Of a DNA stretch of 64,000 bases, positions 11,391 through 23,300 are shown piece by piece. How positions within the stretch are numbered: position 1 is the first letter of the stretch; each line of letters starts with the position of its first letter. A model generated the notes under the pieces. It made no database searches. It was given only the letters and a program-made list of their open reading frames with translations, and had not been told where the DNA came from. The translations under genes were made by a program, and so were the position numbers. The stretch comes from Branchiostoma floridae (lineage: Eukaryota > Chordata > Leptocardii > Amphioxiformes > Branchiostomatidae), in assembly GCF_000003815.2 (NCBI RefSeq), contig NC_049982.1, forward strand, positions 25,042,963 through 25,106,962, written 5' to 3'.

Positions 11391-14300
11391 CTATGCGACA
11401 GTTTTGGCTTGTTGTGGCTGTCTGAGGTTGAACCCCCCGCCCGTGAAGCGTGGCTGGTCTGTTCTCTGGGGCTGTATGATGGGGGCACCTGCCTGCTGTA
11501 GGGCTCGCTCTCTCTCCCTGTAAATAACAAATTTAAGTAATTATTAGTTTTAACCAATCACAGTCAAGAAATGTAAAATTTCAAAAGCAATGGCTGATCA
11601 TAAGATCATCTACCTTACACTATAAATGTTGCATTTTTTATTTACATTAACATTCTCAGATTTTTGAAATTCAATGTACAATGTGCTGTAGCCATACATT
11701 TTGTAGACATTACCATATCTTTTTAAAGGGGCATTCCACTCCACACGGGAGTGTTATTTTCCGACAGATATTAATTTTAGGAAGTAATAAATGCATACTA
11801 CTTCACATTATACGATAAAGTACCCAGTTGCTCCACATGCCTCAAAAGCATTCAGTCTTCTACTAAACTCCCCAAGTACCCTCTAATTGAATTAATCCTA
11901 TGGCTGAATACAATGCAAAACTTTTAGGTAAGGTTACAAAACTAATTTCAGGTTCGCTAAGAAATCTCGTCTTGTTCTTGTATTTTTTGCTATCTTATGA
12001 GCAATTGGCCTTCTCGGTGTGCTTAGCGTACCTCATTTATTCCGAAAATATGTACGATAAACACAGTGTCTATGCGTATAGGGAATGCATGGGTAGGATC
12101 TGCATGGGTTTAGTGAGTGTCATTATAACCTAATTCATCCCAAGGTGAATTCCACAGGATTCGGCTGATTATGTATTCATTGCCACATCTATTGGAAAAC
12201 AAGACTCCCTTCTGTAGTGGAATGCCCCTTTAAATATGAGTATGTAATATGATAAAGGACAATTACATATGAAATTACATAGATCTTAAACATACAGAAT
12301 TCTAAATAAACATTTCAATAACTAAGTTTATTTTGCAACATATTACATTGTACATGTACATCATTTATTGTTAGAAAGATATAAGGATATAATATTAATA
12401 TGAATTTCTTACTTTTGTTGTTGTTCCTTCTTTTTCTGCATGAAGTATTTCTTCTTGACGTCCTGTAGTTCCCGTGCCAGGCGCTCAATCTCGTACTTGT
12501 ATTCAGAGTTCTGGGAGTCGTACATGTTCAGCTCAGATGCCATGGACTGTGACAGGAGAAGAAGAATCATTAATGATGGGCATACCATAGCAATTACTGA
12601 AAATACTTTAATTTTGTCATTGTAACTGACATGAAGTTAGTTAAAACCATTCAGTGAATTCTCACATATGTTGGTGAATAAGGTATTGCACATTCTATAT
12701 TTCTATATTACTTGAGCCAAAAAAATTTGCAAGCACTATACAGCAGGGGGCTAGTCCATGTGTTTTACAATATTTGTAAAGATTAGATATTGTGACAGTC
12801 ACAACTTCTACCATGATGATGATAACAAAATGTTGTGTCTAGACATTTTTTTAAAGTTGTGACTTGTCTTTTTGAGATGAGATGAGATGATGACTTTATT
12901 GAAAATTCGCAGTGGGACCACTGAATTATCTTCAATTTACATTCAAAACACACAATAAAAAGAGTCGAATATTACACATTCCTAGGAATAAATACTATAT
13001 ACATGTATACATTGTTTAAACTTGACGATTGTCTGATAACAGGGGAGTATTACTAATGCTGGAATTATGGACCGGATGCATTGAGCAGGTTGCTCATATA
13101 CGGGATCGGTGAGTTGCTATATCGATTTGTTCTAGACTTATGACCGTTCAGTTTGTGGCTATTTCTAGTGGCTCGTCCCGAGATCTGGAACCTAGTAGCT
13201 GGCAGCCATTCTCTGAATTCCGAGTTCAGCAATGTCCTTGCAAACTTCAGACAGAGCTTCTCCCTTCTCTCCGCTAGGGTCACGAGTCCGAGTGTTTTCA
13301 GTGCAGAAAGGTAGCCTGTGTAGGCGTTGCCTAAGATGATGCGGCACGCTCGCTTCTGTATTCTCTCCAGTGTATCTGATTGGGTGCGTGTCAACCCAGG
13401 TGACCATGCAGGGGCCGCATATTCAAGAATGGGCCTGACATAGCCAGTGTAAATCGCTGTCAAGTCCGCTGATGTCAGAGCGAACTTTCTTAGCCGTTTG
13501 AGGAGGTAGAGCTTCCTCGCTGCGGACTTTAGCATCTGGGCAACCTGTTTGTCCCATCGCAGATCATTTTGGATGTGTAGTCCAAGAACCTTAAGACTAG
13601 GAACAACGGCTAAAGGTGTGTCGCGAGTCTGAAGTGGAGGGAGTAGTGGAGGGTTACGACAGAAGGTCACATGCATAGTGAGGCACTTGCCACTGTTCAA
13701 CAGCATGTGGTTGCTGGTAGACCATGCGTGTAGCTCGTCCAGCTCATGTTGAAGGGTGGAAGGCTGGTGGAGGGCTCTGGACTCCAGCAGATTCATGTCA
13801 TCCACGTACTTCCACGTAGGAATGTTGGTGTTTCCTGCAGCATCATCAATAAGGGTCAGAAACAAGATGGGACCGAGTAAGGTGCCCTGAGCAACACCAC
13901 AGGAGAGATGTTCCCAACTGGACAGCGCACCACGGTACCGAACACACTGCTTCCTATTGGAGATGAAGTTGCAAACCCAAGGAATCAACTCGCGCCTCAG
14001 ACCTTTGTTTAACAGTTTTAGGATTACTGTGTTGTGGTGTACTCGATCAAAGGCCTTAGAAAAGTCAGTAGCCACCAAGGTACAGATGGATTTTGAGGAA
14101 TCAGTTTCTTTACATAGACTGTCCACTAAGCTGACTAGGGCGTGAACGGTTGAGCGACCTTTAAGGCTGCCATACTGTCTCTTGTCAAACTTAATGTCAT
14201 GTAGAATCCACTTCAATGCAAAGTACTCTGCTATTTTCGAAAACTGAGAAGTTAGGGAGATGGGTCGTAGCTGGTCTAAACTGACAGGGTGCGTCTTAGG

Positions 14301-17300
14301 AAGGGGCACAACGACCGCCTGCTTCCACTGGTTCGGTACAACTCCCTCCTGGAATGATGTATTAAGGATGTGGCAAAACGGTGTAGAGAGTTCGCAGGCA
14401 AACTCACGGAGTAGCTTCTTTTGATCAAATTACAAATGTGCAGCCCTATAAAATCTTTTATGTTTCTGGACAGGTGCAAAGATGAAAACCCTACCATGTA
14501 ATGCTTTCATAAGAATGAGTACAGATATAGTTGTCCATATGGAGAGCCTGACACACTGTGTTAATGAACTATAATACATTGAGGTAAACTTTACGATGTA
14601 ATGAAAGTTGAAGACATCTTAATCTGAAGGTTCCTCACCTTGAGTTGCTTGTTCTTCTCCTTGAGAGCCTGCTGGTAGATCTGGAGCTGTTCTGCGACCT
14701 CTGGGCCGGGCTGGCGCGCCAGGATGTGCTTCAGCTCCACGTACAGCTTCTCCTTCTCCTGGATCAGCAGCTCCTTCTCTACTACCTCCTCAGTCTTCTG
14801 GATCAGGCGCTTCTGTAGGGTCTGGATCTTCTGGATCATCTCATAGGTGCTGGGATCACTGCCCTGTAGGGGGGAGGCGGGCGGGAAGAGTTGTTAGTTA
14901 TGCTGGATCTACAGTTACTTCTGTAGGGTCTGGATCTTCTGGATCATCTCATATGTGCTGGGATCACTGCCCTGTAGGGGGGAGGCGGGCAGGGAGGGAG
15001 TTGTTACATGATGGATCTACATCATCTTTTAAATCAAATCAAAACAAAATGTTAATCTAAAATTTCTTCCCACATCCCATGGCATACAGGGCAGCACCCA
15101 ACCCTAGGGCCACACAGTTGCCCATGTACAGATGATACTACAGCAGGAGACTCCTGCTGTATGTTTGACAAAATGAGTGTGTATGATTGTGTGTTTGTGT
15201 GTTTATTACTCTGTGTTTGTGTGTGCATGCATATGGGTGTTTACAACTGTATGTGTGCTTACATTTCTGTGTGTTTGTGTGTGTGCTTATGTGTGTGTAT
15301 GTGAATGATAAAGATATCTTTTGTCAGATAAGCAATGGCAAACAACTTTTCTCTTGCATTCATTTAGACTGCAAGATCTTTCAAATTGTAAATTTCAACC
15401 ACATACATGTTGAAGATTTGATTGAAATGTTTACAACCCCTTTTAGAGTCTCCTGGTCAACCTCTATTGTAACCTGCTACCATCCGTACCTCCAGTTTCC
15501 TCCACCTGTGGATGTTCATGGGGTTTTCCAGCTCCTCCTCCAGAGCCTTACAGCGTGTGCGCTCACGGAGCAGCTCCCGCTGGATGTGGTACACCTCACG
15601 TCTAAACAACAACAACAACAAAACAATCTCATACACACATTTGTTGTCATTTCTGTATTTTCATTGCCCTATAATGTTATGAATATCTCAAGGGCATTTT
15701 TCAATAGAACGACCCCATTGTCCTGCGCACTTTGGTCGAGATGTAAAAATGCATAAAACACAATGAACATTACATTTTGAAAACTTGTCAATCCTCTCTC
15801 TCATTAAGGGGATCTTTTGATGGACAGTCTTCATTGGTTTATCTAATCAGTTCATCTTTTTAACACTTTGACTTGCTGTATATAATACATGTAGCTGAAA
15901 GTATCCTTTAAATTAAAAGGATATTCTATAATAATTCTGAATTGAAATTTTAGTGTCTACACCAGTTACATACGTATAGATCATATCTTTGAGTAAAATA
16001 AGCACCAAAGTGGATGCTCGCTTGGATTGGAAAAAAAAAGTTTTGGCAAAACTAAACATTGTTGGACGGTGACGGACCTTAGATCGTCCACATTGGCACA
16101 GTTCTTGGTGAGGATGGCCTTCTCACGGCGCAGCTTCTTAATCTCCAGCTTCAACAGGCGGATATCCTCCAGTCTCTGTCTGTACTGGATCTCCCCTGGA
16201 CAGACATAAGATAATTCAGTTAGAAGCCCTGAACTGGCTGAAGATGTTAGAATATGTTATTACTTTAAGAGATCAATTGAAGAATCTGAGTCTTAATTCT
16301 TTTTTATTTAAATTCTTATTTTCATATTCCTTTAATGTAGTGTAGTCATCTATAATTTCTTTAAATGTGATTGTGATCTATTTCTTTAAAAGACATGTAT
16401 CAGATGCCTTACCCTTGTTGAGAGTGGACTGTTGAATCTTGATTTTCTCGTACAGTAAGGCCAGCTCATCGTTCCTGCGCACAAGTTGGGTGCCGAGAAT
16501 ATCACGTTCACTGATCACCTGGGGTGAAAACAGATTTTAGATACATGTCATTTTGCAATAGGCGCCAAAACATGTAAGTATATGTAAGGTTGTTATGGAA
16601 AATTTAGGTTGTACATATTTCAGCCAACTTTGTGGTAACTTTGCCATACAAAGAAAAGCTGACAGTAAGAAATGTAGTTGTAAAGTAATGGTGAATTCCA
16701 TGCATGTGATTTAATTCCAAATTTGTATGCCATGGTATCATGATTGTATTTTCCTGTTCCCTCACAAAATCATATTGAATCGAGATGGCAAAAGTTAATG
16801 AATGTACAAAATAAAAGGAAGCAATGTAATCGACAGGACGTTATGACATGAAGTACGATGATCATGCCCTGAGAGTTTTCCTGTACACATGCGCCACCTA
16901 GTGATTCACGAAATATGTACAGCACAGTTCATTCTCCCACACAAGGTTAAATCAGTATCAGCCAGGAATGATTCTGATTTATAACCATTGTGACAGTCTT
17001 AGTTAAAGCATCATAACTTTGCGACAGTCTTACCTGGTCCAGTTCTTTCTTCTGCCTCATCCTCTCAGCATCTGCCTCAGCGATGATCTTCAGCAGTTTA
17101 CGCTCCTCGGCCTCCTGTGCCTCGATGTACGCCTTACTCTCTGCAGCCTGCTGTTTCATACGCTGTAGCTCTGCCTAAAGGGTCGGACATACAACATGGG
17201 TTATACATGTACGCCTTACTCTACGCTGCCTGCTGTTTCATACGCTGTAGCTCCGCCTAGAGGTTAAGACATTTGATATCAGCTGATGTCATGTGTTAAC

Positions 17301-20300
17301 TTTCACTATGAGTGGATTTATATACCGATCTTGACTGCCAATTGGATGTGTGCAATTCTATGTGATTGGTATATTGCTCTACAATAACTGTTGTTAAATA
17401 TTACAAGTATGTTGGGTGCTTATAATCAAAATATAAACAGCTCGCAACTTCCAAGTCCACTAGCTAGAAAATATGCAGACTTGATATTACCAAAAGCTTT
17501 GAGAAAAACACTATTTCAAGCCCTGAAAAGTATAGCCTTTTCCCACCAACCAGACTTCAGTTTCCAAAATACAAACCTTTCAGTATACAAATGTTGTTAG
17601 AACTTTGAATGCAAAAGTGCATTACACCTGAGACACTGTTTGATAGAGTTTACAAAAAAGAAACTCTGCTTTTAGGAATTCCTTCTGATAAGATAACAAC
17701 ATTCTTAAAATCTCATAGTCTAACACACCTTAAGAGCCTCCTTCTCCTTGCGGACCCTCTCATGCTCCAGGTGTTCCTTAACCAGAGCATCTTCCTTAGC
17801 TGTGATCTCCTCCTTCAGCTGGTCGATCTGGTGGTTCATGATCTTCAGCTTCCTCTTCATCTCTGTGATCTCATCCTGGGGAGGGGGAGGGGGAGGGGGG
17901 CAGAAACTCAAAGTTAGAATTTGATTGTCAACAGTCCATGGTTTGATTACCAAATCCAGCAAGGTGTTATCTAGGGATGTGAACACAGACCCGGTGGGAC
18001 AATACTGCAAAAGTTATAATTAGTCAGGTCCAAAATACCAAAACATAATGTAGAACTGTGTTAGTATAGATATCATTTTTATTGAAATTTTGGTTAATTT
18101 GACTACTAAAAACACAATTCCTGCCTGGCCTCAAAAATGCAATTTTTTTTTACTGGAAAAAAATTTATCAAAACCAACTTCTGGTGACTGAAACCAGCAT
18201 CATTTTTATCATTTGAAAAAATTGTCTCGAAGGCATGGGTTTTCTGCATACCAGAAGTCAATAACTAAACATTTTGTTAACTTTTCATTCATGAATCTAT
18301 TAATTATTTTAACACAATGAGTTCCTCTGTCAAATTGTTCAGAGCTTTGTAAACTGCAATGCAACTTACTGTAATAGGCTGTTTCAGCCTGCATAAAAAT
18401 CTGTTTTGATTGAAATAAATTTCAAAGTACCAAAACCCCAAATTTCAAAGTACCAAATATATGCACAGTCACAGAAATAGCTAAATGGCGACGACAATCA
18501 TACAAAACAACTCAATGAAAAAAAACACAACAAGCACTAAAAGACACATAAAAACAATGTTCTCCACACCTGAGACTCGATGAGGTTCTTGCTGTACAGG
18601 TTCCTGTCACTGCGGACAGCCTCGTACAGGTTCTGCTGCTGCTTCAGCTTAGTCTCAGCCTCAGCTATCTTCTTCTTGTAGTCAAAGATCTGCATCTCAC
18701 GGACCTTCACATCCTCCATGTGCTGCAATACCTGTGAATTACAAGTAAAAGATGAAAAATGTTATTAGTCTATAATTATCAATACACAGCAAACAGAAAA
18801 TTTATGATATATTGACTGCTGTTGACAAATTTTGTTCTCTCAAGAGAAACTGTTACAATGAATGTAACAATCATTGACAACAGAAATAAGTCCCAATGCA
18901 CATAGAAAAATGCCTGATACAAATGTTCTATACAATACTGCAGGACTACTGTATGGTATCATATACTAAAGTCTAACATACATAATCATGTAATTCCACC
19001 AGGTAACAAGACAGTAAGGTAATAATATAAAAAAAGTGAATTAAAAAAAATCTACTTAATCAAATGCAGCATCAGTACTGTCAGTCAAACCCTGAATATT
19101 CTCCTTGTCCATACTATAGTGGTATCAAATCTAATGGGACAGTAGTTCTGTTTTGGCCAGAAATGACACAAAGTGTGGCAAGCAGGACAGCTCCAAATGT
19201 GACTACAGTAGACTTGCCAGATACATTCAATTTGGCCAATACATGTTGATGCAGTCATCAGCCAATCAGCCAAAGAAAACAATCACTAATCACTTCACAC
19301 TGCAGTAAACTGTAAACTGTTTTGATAACAATCAACAAGATCGACACTTGACATAGGTTGTTACAGACGTCAAAAAAGGAGTATCAAGATGTCTGACTCT
19401 TCAATACACATCACAGATGATGGTTTTGTTGAGGAAAAGTAAACAAAAACACAAACCAACAACAATATCTCTGTTTTCACAGAGGTGATTCGAGGAAATA
19501 AATTTGCATACTTTGGTAGGAAGCAAGCAAACCAACATTGAAGCCTTTAACATTGTAGGTTTTTTAAATTGCTTTAAAAATTCCAATACACAATCTAGCT
19601 ACTACTAGCACACAATGCAGATTTGCTGGACAACTCTATTGTGAAAACTGCTTGAGAGCCATCTGAGGTTGATCCATACATACCTTCTGTGTGAGCTCGG
19701 ATGCCTCGTTGATGTAGCGATCCCTCTCCTTCTCCAGCTGGTAGATGATCTTGCGCTGCTTTGCAGCCTCCTCCTTGTAGTTCTGGATCTCCTGCTCCAG
19801 GTTCTTCTTGGACTGTTCATGGAGCCGCACCAGGTTCAACTGCTTCTGGGTCTGTCCTGCAGCCTTCAGCATGTTCTATGTGGAACAAGTATATTTTAGT
19901 TACATACATACATACATCATCGACCAGAGGTCGGAACCAGGCAAGTACATATTTCACTCCATAGGGCCCTATCTGACATAGCTATAGCTTGTTCTAAATT
20001 CTCAAAATCTGTACCAGAGTCTCTAGTTAGAGTGTCCGTAAATTAAAGTCCAACTTCTGCAACAGAGGACACTAATTCCTGTTTTGCTCGGCAACCGTAT
20101 CCTGCGAATTTTACCCTTCGGTGAGTCAGTTTTTGGGATAGCTGTCATATTTTAGTTACAGCACAATGGAGTGTAAAACAGTTATAACAAATTTGAGTTG
20201 TAGTACTTACAACAGTCTCATCATATGGAATATATAGAGGATGACACTATCTATATCCCTGTCACAGGTAGTAGTATACTACTGTAACAGTTTATCATTG

Positions 20301-23300
20301 TCACACAACACAAAAATTTATTGGAGACAAGTCTGCAAGATCTAAATGACATTTTAGCAGTAATATATATGTGCCCTGTGTTCTCTCGATAACAGGACAA
20401 TCTTTAGGGAATTGCAAATGTTTTTGTGCCAATGAACAAAGTAGATTTTTAGGTGTAGAACTACAATCTTTTGTTGATCTTCAAATTGGTAGACCTTCTA
20501 GTGCAATCAACAAATATATATATAAATAAAGGACAAAATGAATCTCATCAACTGTACAAACAATGTATATTTTACTAACCTTGTTGAGGATGTCCCTTTC
20601 TCGGACAAGATCATCAATGGCCTTTCTGTCTGCCTCTGCCTGCTTTTTACTGGCTTCCAGTTCTGAAATACAACACAACACAATTTACACTAGAATAATC
20701 TTCAAGCTCAAAAACAGCTTTGCTTTTAAAAATCTTCTTGAGCTTTTGAGCATGTACATACTAGTTTGCGTGCATAACTTGGAGGTTAAGATTTAATCAA
20801 GATAGAGTGATTTAATCAACAATGTTTGATGTTTGATGTTTAATGTAGACTTTCCCCACCTCTCTCCAGCCCGACTATCGTGCTCTTCAGGGTCTCCTTA
20901 GACTGTTCAGCCTCTCCCTTCTGGTCCTCAGTCTGTCTGAGTTTCCGCTGGATTGCCTCACGCATCTTGGTGATGCGCAGCGTGTCCTGACGTAGGGCCT
21001 GGATCTCATCCTCTTTTTGCTGAAAAAACAAAAGGCAAAATTCTTAATCAACTTGAAAGTTTATTCTTTGTTTACTTAGAAAAAGTTCTAAATCAGGGTT
21101 GAACTGTAACATCCAACAAATTACATTTTAACTCGAATTCAGAAAACATGTTTCCTTTATGCTCAATACTTCTCTCTTTATGTTGTAAATTTCAAAGTTT
21201 ACTAAAGAGCATTGACTGTTTCAAAACTGCCTTGTTCACCCAGTGATTTATTCAGTGACCATAGCTCACTGGCCAAGCATCAGTCGATGTGCACAAGAGA
21301 AAGGCAGGTCATTTAGTCTTAATCATAGTTCAAATGGATATCATTCATTGCCCTTTCATAATTTGTAAGTTTTCAAACTGGAGAAGAAAAATTTGTGGCT
21401 TTTTAACCTTCCCCCTAACCTATCAAATAATCTAATTAAGATACAAATTTGATGCATGGTTCCATCTTTAGCAACAAAAGGTTTTTATAAACTATCATAA
21501 TTCTAAGATGCCATTTCAAAACTACATCCCTTAACCCTTGATTCTACTCTACATATACATGGCTTATATCTTCACCGTACCTTGAGCTCCTGCACTTTAG
21601 TCTGGTTCTCCTGTGCCAGTTGGTCAGCACTGATCAGCTGGTTCTCATAGTCGTTCTGCAGCTTGGTGAAGCGCTGGTTCAACACGTCAGACTCCTTAAC
21701 CAGCCTCTCATTCTGGATCTGTGGAAAATTAAAATTGGTAAATATTATTATCATCATTACATCAATTTAACTCTCTGTAGGACCTGCTTTATCATATATT
21801 GGAAGAAACAATTAACATTATTGAAACTGGCCAAAATAAAATTGCAAAGGTTTAGGTTTAGGCTTATTTTAAAAACATCAACAACATAGTGTTTGAATGA
21901 ACAGTCAAGCAATCTATACAGATCATCAACACTCAGGTATAGTACTCCATGTAACTACTAACACAAAAACTACAGGTCTTGGAGGTAAAAGGCATATCTC
22001 TGGTGTTGGCTTTGATGTCAACAACACAACATGGTGTCAGAAGTGGGACTGCCTCTGTGCCATGTTCACTTTGAGAAAACTGACTGCCAGGCACCTTTAG
22101 CCTGTTGCTGACATCAGATCTTCATTCAGATTGCTTTGGGTCATTCGAACTTGAGATGGATCAGTGGACAGATTTTTTTAAGCACTTTATCTTGTGCACA
22201 GAAAAAGAGTATAAAAGCTCATGCTACTAAACAAATTTTTGGAAAAGGCCAGGAATTCTGGAAGTGACTGAACAGCATCTGATGTCTAACAGGTATTCAA
22301 AGGAAACAGTAACTGTGAATTTGTTCATGTCTATGATTTTCTTTAGCAACACTGAACATCTTGGGAAATTGTCTGTGTCTCTTACCCTTTGTTCCTTGAG
22401 TTGCTGCTCGAACCTCCCCAGGTCTTCCTTGTTCCTCTGCAGCTGCTGCTCCTTGGACTGCATGTCCTTCTGTTTGGTCTCCAGCTCCTGTCGGGAGTTC
22501 TTCAGCTCACGCTCCATCTTCTCCTTCTTACGCTGCTCTCGCTGCGCCTCATTGGTCCTCATCTGGATGTCTTGGTTCAGCTATAAAATGGGAGCCAATA
22601 GAACGTTAGGACTCATTTTTGTATACTTTTGGTGGGAGGATGGCATAGTTGCCTTGCAGTTAGGGTTGCTGGCTTGGAATCTAAGACTAAGAGCCACACG
22701 TTAGAATCCAGGACAGGTCTCAAAATCACACTTTTAGGAGATGCACTTCTTTACACCAATTTAGACACCTGAGGTAAGAATGGTAGACACAGGTAAGAAT
22801 GATAACCTAAGAATATTATCTCAGTTAACAAGTAATTTTCCTCTCAATGCAAAAATACAAGTTTTAGTTACAACAAGAGCACAATTTACTTGACAGAACA
22901 AAATGCATACATCATACAGTTTACTGTTCACATAAAGCATTTTCAATGGTATTTTTTACTGTAACAGAATTACCCCTTTTTTCTTAGATATAATGTCAAC
23001 TCTCACAATTACACCAGTTACTCTGGTATCTTTTCTTTCCCCTTACCCATCAAGTTTTGACATTGAAAATTCTGATATAGAATGGTTGTGTGTTATCTGA
23101 AAGTTACCTCAGTGATCTTGGCCTCAGCATCAGCCCTGTCCTGTTCGGCCTGCATGGCGGTCTCGCCAGCCTTCGCCAGACTCTCGCGAAGCTTCACGAT
23201 CTCCTCCAGCTGCTGGTCACGTTCCTTTGTCAGGTCCTCCTTAATCTTCAGCAGCTCGTTAACACTGGGAGTAACGAGAACGCCAGATTTAAACTACTAG

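Noticed and set aside
11900-12133. 77-codon frame
   Set aside because: It lies wholly inside the TTAA MITE at 11723-12233.
22628-22735. tRNA-like/SINE-like segment (agtt-gggttgctggctt ... cgttagaatccagg)
   Set aside because: Only weak A/B-box resemblance; too degenerate to call.
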